DNA from: Gemmatimonas sp.
GTDB lineage: Bacteria; Gemmatimonadota; Gemmatimonadetes; Gemmatimonadales; Gemmatimonadaceae
Assembly (NCBI GenBank): GCA_021154325.1
Contig: JAJKIR010000101.1
Coordinates: 1 to 38,198, forward strand
DNA: 38,198 nt
Direction: 5' to 3'
Below, one piece after another: positions 1-10,151 of the stretch (positions within the stretch are counted from its first letter, which is position 1; every line of letters begins with the position of its first letter). The position numbers were made by a program, and so were the translations under genes. Below the pieces are notes generated by a model. That model searched no databases. It had not been told where the DNA came from and saw nothing but the letters and a program-made list of their open reading frames with translations.

Positions 1-2223
1 ATGTCGGACGCCTTGCTCTCGCCTCACTCGCCCGCTGCACGGGATCGTTGGCTCCTCCCCGTTCTTGCCGCCACACTCGACGAGGACACGATTCACTCGC
101 TCGAGCTCTCGTCCGCGCGGAGCATCTGGGACGCTGTCACCACGCGTCGGCTCTTCGACGATCGCGCGCTGACATCGCTCATCGCGCGACATTTCCGACT
201 TCCAGTCGCTGACCTCGACCAGGTCAGCAGCCAGGCCCTCGAGCTTGTACCCGAGCGCTGGGCGCGCCGCTTCGGCGTGCTCCCACTTTCCATCGATGAC
301 GACGCGCTCATCGTCGCGACGTCGAACCCATGCGACGTCGACTGCGAGCGCGCGCTTGCCTTCGCCGCTGCGCGGCCCGTCCGCTTCGCGATGGCGTCGC
401 CTAACGATATAGCCGCGCGCCTGGACGCCGCGTATGGCGGCGACGGCGACGCCGCACCTAACGAGCAGCCCCGACAGAGCGACACTGCGCGCCATGTGGA
501 TGTTCAGCTCCTCGCTGGTGAAGCCGAGCAGTACGACGACTACTCGCTGGTCGCGGATGATGCCCCGTCGATCTCATTGCTCGTCGACGAGATCCTCGGC
601 GCCGGAATTGGAGAGCGCGCGAGCGACATCCACATCGAGCCCGAAGAGCAGAGCATCGTCGTCAGGCACCGCGTCGACGGCGTCATCAAGGTCGCCAGGC
701 GGCTGCCGCGAGCCATCGCCCCCGCTCTCGCCTCGCGGATCAAAATCATCTCGGGCCTCGACATCGCCGATCGCCTGCGGCCGCAGGACGGGCGCGCCCG
801 CGTCGCCGTCAACGGCGTCCCCGTCGATCTGCGTGTGTCGAGCTTGCCCGCGTCGCATGGTGAAAAGATCGTCATTCGCGTGCTCGATGGCCGGACTGCC
901 GTTCGCACGCTCGATGCGATCGGCTTTGCTACCGACGAGCTGGCGCGCATCGAGCGGCTGCTCCAGTCGCGTGAGGGACTGCTGCTCGTCACCGGGCCGA
1001 CCGGCTCCGGCAAGACGACTACGCTCTACGCGGCGCTCCGTCTCCTCAAGCAGCGCGGCGTCAACATCGTCACCGTCGAAGACCCGATCGAGTACCGGCT
1101 CCCGGGAATCGTGCAGGTTCAGGTCAATGAGCGCGCGGGGCTGACCTTCGCCGCCGCGCTGCGCTCGATCATGCGCCAGGATCCGGACGTCCTCCTCATC
1201 GGTGAGATTCGCGATCGTGAGACCGCCGAGATCGCGATCCAGGCATCGCTCACAGGCCACCTCGTTCTTTCTACGCTTCACACGAACGACGCCGCGAGCG
1301 CCGTCACTCGGCTCATCGACATCGGCGTCGCACCATACAAGATCGCGACCGCCGTGAAGGGTGTGCTCGCTCAGCGGCTGCTCCGCCGGCTCTGCTCCAG
1401 GTGCCAGGCGTCGGGACAAGCGTCGGGATGCAAGCTCTGTGGCGGCAATGGCTATCACGGCCGATTGGCAATCGTCGAGGTGCTCATCGCGACCGCCGAG
1501 TTCGAGCGACGCGTCGCGGCGGGCGAGTCCGCCGAGCGCATCGCCGACGCCGCGCGCAACGATGGGATGCGCTCGCTCTGGCAATCAGGACTCTTGCGCG
1601 TCGAGAATGGCGAGACGACGGAGGAGGAGCTGCTGCGCGTGGCCGCGCCCGACGCCGCGCGACAGGTGCCGACAACGAGGGCGACGGTGGACGCGACGCA
1701 CGCGGTACATTATCTCCCGCACCGGCACGCGTCCTCACAACGCCTTGGCGAGCCCTCCGTGTCCCAGCTCTCGATCGGCACCATCGATGTGTACGTGATT
1801 CGCCCGCTCCGCGACGGCTGGCGGGTGCTCGTGCTGCAGCGTGCGCTCGACACGCGTTGCCCCACGGCATGGGAGACGGTTCACGGCCATATCGAAACGG
1901 GAGAGGAGCCGGAGGACGCCGCGATTCGCGAGGTGCGCGAGGAGGCCGGTCTCGAGCCGAGCCGTCTGTACAATGTCACCGTGCAGCCGTTCTATCTGCA
2001 CCGCACTCACACCGTGCAGCTCGCGGTCGTCTTCGCGGCCTTCGTCGACGAGCCCGCGGCCATCACGTTAGGCAACGAGCATCAACGCGCCGAGTGGCTC
2101 ACCGTAAACGAGGCGCTCGATCGCTTCCAGTGGCCGCGCGAGCGCGAGGCGCTCCGCGAGATCGCGCACCTGCTCCGCACCGGCGACGCCGGTCCTGTCG
2201 AGGACGTGTTGCGCGTGAAATGA
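1..2223 (+). CDS. GspE/PilB-family secretion or pilus ATPase with C-terminal Nudix hydrolase domain
   Basis: Hexameric ATPase that would power a type II secretion system or type IV pilus at the inner membrane, in one open frame with a Nudix pyrophosphatase domain. Residues about 1-145 resemble the GspE N-terminal domain. The ATPase core has Walker A GPTGSGKT at 332-339, Walker B region DPDVLLIGEIRD at 394-405, and a zinc tetracysteine C465-C468-C477-C480. The ATPase ends near residue 555. After a linker, a Nudix fold runs from about 590, with a complete Nudix box at 629-651 (G629, then E, then REVREEAGL). There is no stop codon between them. An in-frame GTG at 1759 (codon 587) could instead start a separate Nudix protein, and the linker has a lower GC wobble. 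The ATG is the first base of the window, so an upstream start cannot be excluded. The ATPase call is firm; PilB versus GspE is not resolved. Confidence 0.85.
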   Translation: MSDALLSPHSPAARDRWLLPVLAATLDEDTIHSLELSSARSIWDAVTTRRLFDDRALTSLIARHFRLPVADLDQVSSQALELVPERWARRFGVLPLSIDDDALIVATSNPCDVDCERALAFAAARPVRFAMASPNDIAARLDAAYGGDGDAAPNEQPRQSDTARHVDVQLLAGEAEQYDDYSLVADDAPSISLLVDEILGAGIGERASDIHIEPEEQSIVVRHRVDGVIKVARRLPRAIAPALASRIKIISGLDIADRLRPQDGRARVAVNGVPVDLRVSSLPASHGEKIVIRVLDGRTAVRTLDAIGFATDELARIERLLQSREGLLLVTGPTGSGKTTTLYAALRLLKQRGVNIVTVEDPIEYRLPGIVQVQVNERAGLTFAAALRSIMRQDPDVLLIGEIRDRETAEIAIQASLTGHLVLSTLHTNDAASAVTRLIDIGVAPYKIATAVKGVLAQRLLRRLCSRCQASGQASGCKLCGGNGYHGRLAIVEVLIATAEFERRVAAGESAERIADAARNDGMRSLWQSGLLRVENGETTEEELLRVAAPDAARQVPTTRATVDATHAVHYLPHRHASSQRLGEPSVSQLSIGTIDVYVIRPLRDGWRVLVLQRALDTRCPTAWETVHGHIETGEEPEDAAIREVREEAGLEPSRLYNVTVQPFYLHRTHTVQLAVVFAAFVDEPAAITLGNEHQRAEWLTVNEALDRFQWPREREALREIAHLLRTGDAGPVEDVLRVK

Positions 2224-2280
2224 GTGGCGAGTGGCGAGTGACGAGTGTGCACTTGCTCGCCACTCGCCACTCGCCACTCT
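2222..2280. repeat. Heptad inverted repeat between convergent genes
   Basis: Tandem copies of GAGTGGC (2222-2240) face perfect complementary copies (2261-2279), giving 19-bp arms around a 20-nt loop. It starts inside the stop codon of the ATPase-Nudix gene and reaches the stop codon of the convergent acyltransferase. It could act as a bidirectional transcription terminator, although neither side has a U-tract. Confidence 0.8.
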
Positions 2281-3122
2281 CAGCCCCCACGTTCGTGCGA
2301 CGTCCGCAACACCGTACCGGTGCCCGTCGCTGGCGCGTTGGGCTTCACCCGCACGCTCTTCGCCGGGATGCCGACATACACGTGATACGGACGCACGTCC
2401 TTGGTCGCGACCGCCATCGCGCCGACCATGCCCTGCTCGTTCACGTGCACGCCAGCGAGCACCGTCGCGTGGTAGGTGATCCGCACGCCATCGTCAATGC
2501 GAGTGCAGGCGTTCGTCACGTCCTTCTGATCGACGATGCTGTGGGTGTGGCTATAGATGTTCGCGTAATCGCTGATCGACACGTTGTTGCCGAGCACGAT
2601 GCCGCCGCGGTCATCGAGGAGCACGTTCCGATGCACGACGACGTTGTCGCCCACTTCCATATTGTAGCCGAACGAGAACTCCACGTTGTGGAATGCCTTG
2701 AAGTTCTCTCCGCAGCGCTTGAAGATGTGCCGCGCCAGGAGGCGTCGGAGCTCGACGCCGAGCCACACGTTCTGTCCGCCGGCGGCGGTGCGATCGAACG
2801 AGTACCAGAGCCAGAGCAGCGGCTTCACGCGCTGGAACCGCTCCTGGTCGCAGTCGGCGTAGTACTCCGGCTCGAGCGTCACGTTGCACGGATCCATCGC
2901 CGCCAACGCCAGACGCGTTGCCACAGGGACGTGCGCGTCGTTCACCGCCGTCTCCCAGTTCGCCGCGTATTGCGGATACCAGAGCTGCGCGAGCGTCTCG
3001 CGGCAGAGGCGATTGCGATTCGTCGTCGTGTCTTTTAGTTGTGCCCCGAGGTGCGCGAGCCAGTCGCGCGCGGCCGTGGTCACCGGTCGGTCTTCGAGTG
3101 CGCGCAACGGAAGCAGTGCCAT
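2280..3122 (-). CDS. Left-handed beta-helix (hexapeptide repeat) acyltransferase
   Basis: About 280 residues. The N-terminal 130 residues are helical with no domain I recognise. The C-terminal half shows hexapeptide-type turns (for example GDNVVVHRNV, GNNVSISDYANIYSHTH, GAMAVATKDV) typical of the maltose/galactoside O-acetyltransferase superfamily, ending in the usual VGIPAKSVRVKP. The His in IYSHTHS sits where the catalytic His lies in this family. It probably transfers an acetyl or acyl group from CoA to a sugar or similar hydroxyl acceptor; the acceptor cannot be told. It is the last gene of the minus-strand run behind engB, 73 nt downstream. The ATG at 3122 lacks a clear Shine-Dalgarno sequence. 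Confidence 0.75.
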   Translation of the reverse strand: MALLPLRALEDRPVTTAARDWLAHLGAQLKDTTTNRNRLCRETLAQLWYPQYAANWETAVNDAHVPVATRLALAAMDPCNVTLEPEYYADCDQERFQRVKPLLWLWYSFDRTAAGGQNVWLGVELRRLLARHIFKRCGENFKAFHNVEFSFGYNMEVGDNVVVHRNVLLDDRGGIVLGNNVSISDYANIYSHTHSIVDQKDVTNACTRIDDGVRITYHATVLAGVHVNEQGMVGAMAVATKDVRPYHVYVGIPAKSVRVKPNAPATGTGTVLRTSHERGG

Positions 3123-3195
3123 GGGAGCGAGTGGTTGAGTGGCCGTCCGACGTCGCCTTCCAGAACGGTAACGCGCTGGTCCAGCCCTCGACGCG

Positions 3196-3840
3196 CTATG
3201 GCGCCGTGCCCGCTCGCCAGGCTGGCTGTTCGACGAGCGCGACGACGGCTTCGGCCAGCTCGTCGCGTCCCTCGCCCGTCACGGCGCTGAACGGGATCAC
3301 CTGGTCCTCGCTCACCTCCAGCGAGTCGAGGAGCGCGGCGATGCGCGCCTTCCGCTGGTTCGCCGTCAGCTTGTCGATCTTGGTCAGCGCGAACATCGTC
3401 GGCACGCCGACCGACGCGAGAAAGGCCAGCATCTGGCGATCGTCGTCAGTCGGGTCGTGCCTAACGTCGAGCAGCTGCACGATGCCGCGCAGCTCCTTGC
3501 TGCTGCGGAGATAGCCCTCGATCAGCGGCTTCCACTCCGCGCGCCGCTCCTTCGAGATCCGGGCGTAGCCGTAGCCCGGCAGATCGACGAGCACAAAGCG
3601 GTCGTTCACGAGAAAGAAGTTGACCTCGCGCGTCCGGCCCGGCGTGTTACTCACCCGCGCGAAGCGCTTCCGCCGCACGAGCTTGTTGAGCAGCGACGAC
3701 TTCCCGACGTTCGATCGCCCCGCGAACGCGACCTCGGGCCACTTCGACTCCGGACGCCACCCGGTTGGCGTCGCCATCGGCCCGATGAACTCGAGGCTCC
3801 GAATCACCAGCGGATCCCGCGTCGACTCGGTGGCATCCAT
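3196..3840 (-). CDS. engB: Ribosome biogenesis GTPase EngB (YsxC/YihA)
   Basis: A 214-residue P-loop GTPase of the TrmE-Era-EngA-EngB family, needed for late 50S subunit assembly in model bacteria. Visible motifs are G1 GRSNVGKS at 41-48, a G2-region Thr in NTPGRTREVNFF, G3 DLPGYGYA, G4 TKIDK and G5 SAVTGEG. Length and order match the family. It begins 16 nt after the stop of lon, on the same strand, and is probably cotranscribed with it; lon-engB adjacency is seen in several phyla. The short spacer contains one copy of the CGTTAGGC octamer (3844-3851). Confidence 0.95.
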   Translation of the reverse strand: MDATESTRDPLVIRSLEFIGPMATPTGWRPESKWPEVAFAGRSNVGKSSLLNKLVRRKRFARVSNTPGRTREVNFFLVNDRFVLVDLPGYGYARISKERRAEWKPLIEGYLRSSKELRGIVQLLDVRHDPTDDDRQMLAFLASVGVPTMFALTKIDKLTANQRKARIAALLDSLEVSEDQVIPFSAVTGEGRDELAEAVVALVEQPAWRAGTAP

Positions 3841-3856
3841 ACTCGTTAGGCGACCA

Positions 3857-6334
<2,478 letters not shown>

Positions 6335-6342
6335 TGGGGGAA

Positions 6343-6348
6343 AGATAG
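6343..6348 (-). promoter_or_regulatory. Possible -10 element of lon, close to a leaderless start
   Basis: TATCTT on the minus strand ends 8 nt before the lon ATG, so transcription would start at or next to the initiation codon. The region where a -35 box would lie consists of the CAACCAC heptads and matches no consensus. Weak evidence from a single element. Confidence 0.3.
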
Positions 6349-6350
6349 TG

Positions 6351-6456
6351 GTGGTTGGTGGTGGTTGGTGGCTGGTGGTTGGTGAAAAGGAAAGCCCGCG
6401 AGCGGAGCTCGCGGGCCATCAGAATTACCTACACCAGTCACCAACCACCAATCACC
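6351..6456. repeat. Heptad repeat pair (GTGGTTG / CAACCAC) flanking a terminator
   Basis: Degenerate GTGGTTG units occupy 6351-6384 and reverse-complementary CACCAACC-type units occupy 6432-6456. The two tracts lie either side of a strong GC hairpin (6394-6416), in the 125-nt gap between the stop of clpX and the start of lon. Same architecture as the other heptad loci in the window but with a different heptad sequence. Confidence 0.75.
6394..6416 (-). terminator. Rho-independent terminator of clpX
   Basis: Perfect 10-bp stem, GCCCGCGAGC (6394-6403) pairing with GCTCGCGGGC (6407-6416), with a 3-nt loop. Read on the minus strand it is followed by TTTCCTTTTC, a good U-tract. It lies 44 nt downstream of the clpX stop. 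Confidence 0.85.
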
Positions 6457-6459
6457 ATA

Positions 6460-7707
6460 CTACGCCTCCTTCTTCTTCCTTTGCGGCGAGATCTCGAGGA
6501 GCGGCGGCGTGCCGTGAATCACCGAGCCTTCGGTGATCTTGACCTCCTCCACGTCCTCGCGTGTTGGAAGATCGAACATCACGTCGGTGAGAATCTCCTC
6601 GACGATCGCGCGCAGACCGCGGGCGCCGGTGCCGCGCTTCAACGCCTTCTGCGCCACGGCACGCAAAGCGGCCTCGTCGAAGCTGAGCTTCACCTCTTCG
6701 AGCTCGAACAGCTTCGCGTACTGCTTCGTCAGCGCGTTCTTCGGCTCCTTGAGGATGCGAACGAGCGCTTCCTCATCGAGCGCCTCGAGCGCTACGACGA
6801 CCGGTAAGCGGCCGACGAGCTCCGGGATGAGCCCGTAGCGGAGCAGATCGTCCGGCTCGACCTCGGAGAACGGATTCTTCTGCTTCTTCTCACTCACCTT
6901 CGCCGTGTCGACACCGGAGAAGCCGATCTGCCGCCGGCCCGTCCGCGCCTCGATGATCTTCTCGAGGCCGTCGAATGCACCGCCGCAGATGAAGAGAATG
7001 TCCTTCGTGTTGATCTGGATGTATTCCTGCTGCGGATGCTTGCGTCCGCCCTGCGGCGGCACCGAAGCGATCGTTCCTTCGAGAATCTTGAGCAGCGCCT
7101 GCTGCACGCCTTCGCCCGAGACGTCCCTCGTTATGCTCGGGTTCTCCGATTTGCGCGCGATCTTGTCGATTTCGTCGATGTAGACAATGCCGCGCTCGCA
7201 CTCGGCGACGTTGAAGTCGCCTGCCTGGAGAAGCCGAACGAGAATGTTCTCGACGTCTTCGCCGACGTACCCGGCTTCCGTGAGGGTCGTTGCATCGGCG
7301 ATCGTGAACGGCACGTCCAGAATTCGGGCGAGCGTCTGCGCGAGCAGGGTCTTGCCGACCCCCGTCGGTCCGATGAGCAGGATGTTCGACTTGTCGAGCT
7401 CGACGTCGTCGTCACGCACCGACGACGAGTTGATGCGCTTGTAATGATTGTAGACCGCCACCGACAGCGCCTTCTTTGCCCGTTCCTGACCGATGACGTA
7501 CTGGTCGAGAACGTCCTTGATCTCCTGCGGCGTCGGGACCTGGGTTATTGCTTCAGCAACCTCGCGCTCTTCGTCCTCGGCCAGGATCTCGTTGCAGAGG
7601 GCGATGCACTCGTTGCAGATGTAGACCGACGGGCCGGAGATGAACTTCCGGACCGAGTCCTTCGACTTTCCGCAGAACGAGCAGCGCAAGTGTTTGTCGT
7701 GCGACAT
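6460..7707 (-). CDS. clpX: ATP-dependent Clp protease ATP-binding subunit ClpX
   Basis: AAA+ unfoldase of 415 residues that feeds tagged substrates to ClpP. The N-terminal zinc-binding domain has C9-C12-C31-C34. Walker A GPTGVGKT is at 113-120, Walker B is [10 protein letters not shown], and the pore/substrate loop motif GYVGEDV and the sensor-region [11 protein letters not shown] are present. An IGF-type ClpP-docking tripeptide is visible in RRQIGFSG. Length is normal. It lies downstream of clpP with a 152-nt gap that carries its own sigma70-type promoter, and ends at a strong terminator, so it can be made both with and independently of clpP. Confidence 0.97.
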   Translation of the reverse strand: MSHDKHLRCSFCGKSKDSVRKFISGPSVYICNECIALCNEILAEDEEREVAEAITQVPTPQEIKDVLDQYVIGQERAKKALSVAVYNHYKRINSSSVRDDDVELDKSNILLIGPTGVGKTLLAQTLARILDVPFTIADATTLTEAGYVGEDVENILVRLLQAGDFNVAECERGIVYIDEIDKIARKSENPSITRDVSGEGVQQALLKILEGTIASVPPQGGRKHPQQEYIQINTKDILFICGGAFDGLEKIIEARTGRRQIGFSGVDTAKVSEKKQKNPFSEVEPDDLLRYGLIPELVGRLPVVVALEALDEEALVRILKEPKNALTKQYAKLFELEEVKLSFDEAALRAVAQKALKRGTGARGLRAIVEEILTDVMFDLPTREDVEEVKITEGSVIHGTPPLLEISPQRKKKEA

Positions 7708-7784
7708 GGCGAATCTCTACAGAGAATGCGGACGCCCGGAGGCCAAAGCTGGCTCGGCCGGGGGGACAGCGCGTGACGTGCTAG

Positions 7785-7814
7785 AGAATAAGGAGCGGCG
7801 CGTCACTCGGTCAA
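7785..7814 (-). promoter_or_regulatory. Sigma70-type promoter for clpX
   Basis: Minus-strand TTGACC (7814-7809), 18-nt spacer, TATTCT (7790-7785). It lies in the clpP-clpX gap with the -10 box 77 nt before the clpX ATG. Both boxes match the housekeeping consensus well, which is unusual in such GC-rich sequence. Confidence 0.6.
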
Positions 7815-7836
7815 GCAACACCCTGAGACGACCGAT

Positions 7837-7858
7837 CCTCGTGAATGTTTTCACGAGG
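7837..7858 (-). terminator. Hairpin directly after the clpP stop codon
   Basis: Perfect 9-bp inverted repeat, CCTCGTGAA (7837-7845) and TTCACGAGG (7850-7858), loop 4 nt, starting one base after the clpP stop. On the minus strand no U-tract follows, so it may attenuate or stabilise the tig-clpP message rather than fully terminate it. Confidence 0.45.
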
Positions 7859-7859
7859 C

Positions 7860-8495
7860 TCAACGCGCTGCCGCGGCCGCGGCAATGACGGTCTCCGGGA
7901 CGACCTCGCCGCGATGCGTAATCACATGGTCGACGATGCCGTAATCCTTTGCTTCGTCGGCCGACATGAAGCGGTCGCGATCGATGTCGCGCTCGATCTG
8001 CTCGAGCGCCCGGCCCGTGTGGCGCGCCATCAGCTCGTTCATCTTGCCGCGAAGATACAGGATCTCCTTCGCCTGAATCTCGATGTCGGCGGCTGTGCCC
8101 TGCGCTCCACCCGATGGCTGGTGGATCATGATCCGCGAGTGCGGCAACGCGTGTCGCTTTCCCTTGCGCCCTGCGGTGAGCAGGAACGCACCCATGCTCG
8201 CCGCGAGACCCATGCAGATCGTGTTGATCGGCGATCTCAGGTATTGCATGGTGTCGTAGATCGCCAGCCCCGACGACACGCTTCCGCCAGGTGAGTTGAT
8301 GTAGACGTGAATGTCCCGCTCGGGATTGTCCGCCTCGAGGAAGAGCAACTGCGCAATGATGATGTTTGCAACATCGTCATTGATCGGCGTCCCGAGAAAG
8401 ACGATCCGGTCCATGAGCAGGCGCGAGAAGATGTCGTAGCTCCGCTCGCCGCGGCTCGATCGCTCGATGACATACGGGGGATACAACGTCGGCAT
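7860..8495 (-). CDS. clpP: ATP-dependent Clp protease proteolytic subunit ClpP
   Basis: Self-compartmentalising serine protease of 211 residues forming a tetradecamer that works with ClpX. Catalytic Ser100 is in GLAASMG and His125 in MIHQPSGG; Asp174 in IDRDRF is at the expected 74-residue distance from the Ser. The structural INSPGGSV and the head of helix motif DTMQY are conserved. It starts 11 nt after the tig stop and is surely cotranscribed with it, the common tig-clpP-clpX order. The C terminus is a short Ala-rich tail. Confidence 0.97.
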   Translation of the reverse strand: MPTLYPPYVIERSSRGERSYDIFSRLLMDRIVFLGTPINDDVANIIIAQLLFLEADNPERDIHVYINSPGGSVSSGLAIYDTMQYLRSPINTICMGLAASMGAFLLTAGRKGKRHALPHSRIMIHQPSGGAQGTAADIEIQAKEILYLRGKMNELMARHTGRALEQIERDIDRDRFMSADEAKDYGIVDHVITHRGEVVPETVIAAAAAAR

Positions 8496-8506
8496 TGTTC
8501 AGAACC

Positions 8507-9745
8507 TCATTCGACCGTGTTTCTTTCCAACAGCCACTTGAACACTTTCTCTTCGGTCAATCCCTGCTCGATCTCCTTCAATCGTCCTGCTTTCTGTAGC
8601 GAAGCGTAAACCTGACCAGGGTCGGCGTTTCGCTTCTTGGCGAGCTCGGCGATGCGATCGTCGAGATCCGCTTCCGTCGCGCGAAGCCCTTCCTTCTCCG
8701 CAATGCTGTCGAGGATGAGGTCGCGACGGACCTGGCGCTCCGCGATCGGCCGGAATTCGCCAGCAAATCGCTCGCGTTCATCGTCGGGCACTCGATAGGC
8801 TTGCACGTAGCCGTCGATGAGTTGGCTCACCCAGCTCGGCGGCACCGCGAACGGGTTCGCCCCCGCGATCTCGTCGAGCAGCTGCTGCCGCACGCTCGCC
8901 TCCGCGTCGCGGCGCGCGTTCTCCTCGAGATCCTTGCGCACCGTGGTCTGCAGCGCCTCGAGGGTCTCGAAGTCACCAACCTCACGCGCGAAGCTGTCGT
9001 CGAGCGCGGGAAGCTCCTTCCGCTTCACGTCCTGCAGCGTCACCCGGACGGTCTTGCTCTTTCCGCGCTGGGCCTCGTCCGGAAAATCATCGGGCCAGCG
9101 AACTGACCGTTCGGTCGTCTCCCCCGGCGAGAGCTCCATGATGAGCTCCTCGATACCCGGAATCGCCTGGCCTTCGCCGAGCACCAGCGGATACGCGTGC
9201 CCGTCGGGCATCGTGCCGTCTTCCTCGGCCGTCGCGAGCGCGACGTTGACACGATCTCCGGGCGCGGGCTTCCCCTCGACGGGGTGCCAGATCGCTTTCT
9301 GCTCCCGCATCTGCTCGATCTGTTCGCTCACCTGCTCATCGGTGATCTGCGCAACCGGGCGCGAGACGCGGAAGCCCTGTGTGCGCGCAAGCGCGACGTC
9401 GGGTCTAACCTCGACGTGCAGCTCGAACGTGAGCGGCTCGCCCTCGTTGAACTTCAGATCGTGGACGTGCGGCTGCGAAGCCACCTTGAGCTGCTCGCGA
9501 TCGACGACTTCCTGAAACGCTTCCTGGACGAGCGACTCGATGACCTGCTGCCGAATCGCGTCCTTGAAGCGCTTCTTGACGAGCTGCGGAGGCGCCTTCC
9601 CGGGCCGGAAGCCGGGCAAACGAACGCTCGTTGCATAACGACGCGCCGTCTTTTCCTCGGCCTCGCGAATAGCCTCGACCGGCACCTGCACTTCCAGGAG
9701 CCGCTCTGTGCCTTCGCTCTTTTTCGTCGTGATCTGAATATCCAT
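8507..9745 (-). CDS. tig: Trigger factor, ribosome-associated chaperone
   Basis: Peptidyl-prolyl isomerase and chaperone that binds nascent chains at the ribosome exit. The N-terminal ribosome-binding domain contains the signature GFRPGKAP (usual GFRxGKxP) in the loop that docks on the 50S subunit. A shortened FKBP-like domain follows (around PGDRVNVALATAEEDG), then the long helical C-terminal arms. I chose the ATG at 9745 (MDIQITTKK), giving 412 residues, because family members start with this strand; an upstream in-frame ATG at 9772 would add nine residues and start 20 nt after the tRNA-Leu gene. No strong Shine-Dalgarno separates the two options. First protein gene of the tig-clpP pair. 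Confidence 0.95.
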   Translation of the reverse strand: MDIQITTKKSEGTERLLEVQVPVEAIREAEEKTARRYATSVRLPGFRPGKAPPQLVKKRFKDAIRQQVIESLVQEAFQEVVDREQLKVASQPHVHDLKFNEGEPLTFELHVEVRPDVALARTQGFRVSRPVAQITDEQVSEQIEQMREQKAIWHPVEGKPAPGDRVNVALATAEEDGTMPDGHAYPLVLGEGQAIPGIEELIMELSPGETTERSVRWPDDFPDEAQRGKSKTVRVTLQDVKRKELPALDDSFAREVGDFETLEALQTTVRKDLEENARRDAEASVRQQLLDEIAGANPFAVPPSWVSQLIDGYVQAYRVPDDERERFAGEFRPIAERQVRRDLILDSIAEKEGLRATEADLDDRIAELAKKRNADPGQVYASLQKAGRLKEIEQGLTEEKVFKWLLERNTVE

Positions 9746-9791
9746 GAACCGAAAGTTAACGTCTTCCTTCATCCCGGTTGATTCTTCGCGA

Positions 9792-9873
9792 TGCGGGAGC
9801 CGGGACTCGAACCCGGAAGCCTCGCGGCGCCAGATCCTAAGTCTGGTGCGTCTGCCAGTTCCGCCACTCCCGC
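9792..9873 (-). tRNA. tRNA-Leu (anticodon UAG)
   Basis: On the minus strand the 7-bp acceptor stem GCGGGAG/CTCCCGC closes a class II tRNA with a D-loop GCAGAC region, an anticodon stem CCAGA/TCTGG around the loop CTTAGGA (anticodon TAG), a variable arm, and a T arm containing GGTTCGAGTCC. The length of about 82 nt fits tRNA-Leu. The discriminator is A and CCA is not encoded. It lies immediately upstream of tig on the same strand. Confidence 0.95.
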
Positions 9874-9891
9874 GAGCCGCCGAAAGCTAAG

Positions 9892-9922
9892 AGTGTAAAG
9901 CGTTCCGGGCCACTCTAGTCGA
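9892..9922 (-). promoter_or_regulatory. Possible promoter of tRNA-Leu
   Basis: Minus-strand TACACT (9897-9892) lies 19 nt before the tRNA 5' end, with a poor -35 candidate TCGACT (9922-9917) at a 19-nt spacing. The -10 box is acceptable; the -35 box is weak. Since the tig gap is only tens of bases, this promoter may also drive tig. Confidence 0.25.
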
Positions 9923-9956
9923 TCGGGCAGGAAACCCTATCGGGGCAGCCGCCCCT

Positions 9957-9982
9957 GTCATCCCGAGCGCAGCGAGGGATCT
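9957..9982. repeat. Half copy of a dispersed inverted-repeat element
   Basis: GTCATCCCGAGCGCAGCGAG followed by GGATCT. It matches one arm of the full element at 31779-31849 with a few changes. Similar 'TCATCC(C/T)GAGCGCAGCGA' sequences are familiar as dispersed intergenic repeats in several phyla. Part of the 278-nt gap 9874-10151, which otherwise holds two hairpins, a 20-nt direct repeat and the tRNA promoter region. Confidence 0.7.
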
Positions 9983-10010
9983 GCTTTTCCTTTACGCAGA
10001 GAAGAACGAA

Positions 10011-10046
10011 AGAGCGGCAACGCCTTTGAAAGGACGTTGCCGCTCT
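10011..10046 (-). terminator. Second terminator-like hairpin downstream of the DegP-type gene
   Basis: AGAGCGGCAACG (10011-10022) pairs with CGTTGCCGCTCT (10035-10046), 12 bp, and the 12-nt loop can pair further with one bulge. On the minus strand TTCGTTCTTCTCTG follows, moderately U-rich. It probably backs up the stronger hairpin at 10101-10128. Confidence 0.55.
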
Positions 10047-10049
10047 TCT

Positions 10050-10085
10050 GTCAGTGGTCTCAGTGCCGTGTCAGTGGTATCAGCG
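10050..10085. repeat. Imperfect 16-nt direct repeat, period 20
   Basis: GTCAGTGGTCTCAGTG (10050-10065) and GTCAGTGGTATCAGCG (10070-10085) differ at two positions. It lies between the two hairpins that follow the DegP-type gene. Function unknown; it resembles the simple repeats seen at other 3' ends here. Confidence 0.55.
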
Positions 10086-10100
10086 GCCCTCGAAAACAAA

Positions 10101-10128
10101 GCGCCGCCAGGATCTCTCCTGGCGGCGC
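10101..10128 (-). terminator. Rho-independent terminator of the DegP-type protease gene
   Basis: Perfect 12-bp stem, GCGCCGCCAGGA (10101-10112) with TCCTGGCGGCGC (10117-10128), loop 4 nt. On the minus strand it is followed by TTTGTTTTC. It sits 23 nt after the stop codon. Confidence 0.85.
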
Positions 10129-10151
10129 TACGCTCGGAACGACGTCGACAG

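Noticed and set aside
1680..1760. Separate promoter and start for the Nudix part of the first gene
   Set aside because: The GTACATTAT sequence and GTG 1759 are suggestive, but there is no stop codon in the linker and no good ribosome binding site; kept as an alternative only.
1401..3038. Long open frame overlapping the ATPase-Nudix gene and running antisense through the acyltransferase gene
   Set aside because: Arg/Ala/His-rich translation with no recognisable motif; such antisense and shifted frames are a by-product of GC-rich codon use.
7708..7859. Small gene in the clpP-clpX gap
   Set aside because: No frame with a plausible start and ribosome binding site; the gap is explained by a hairpin and a promoter.
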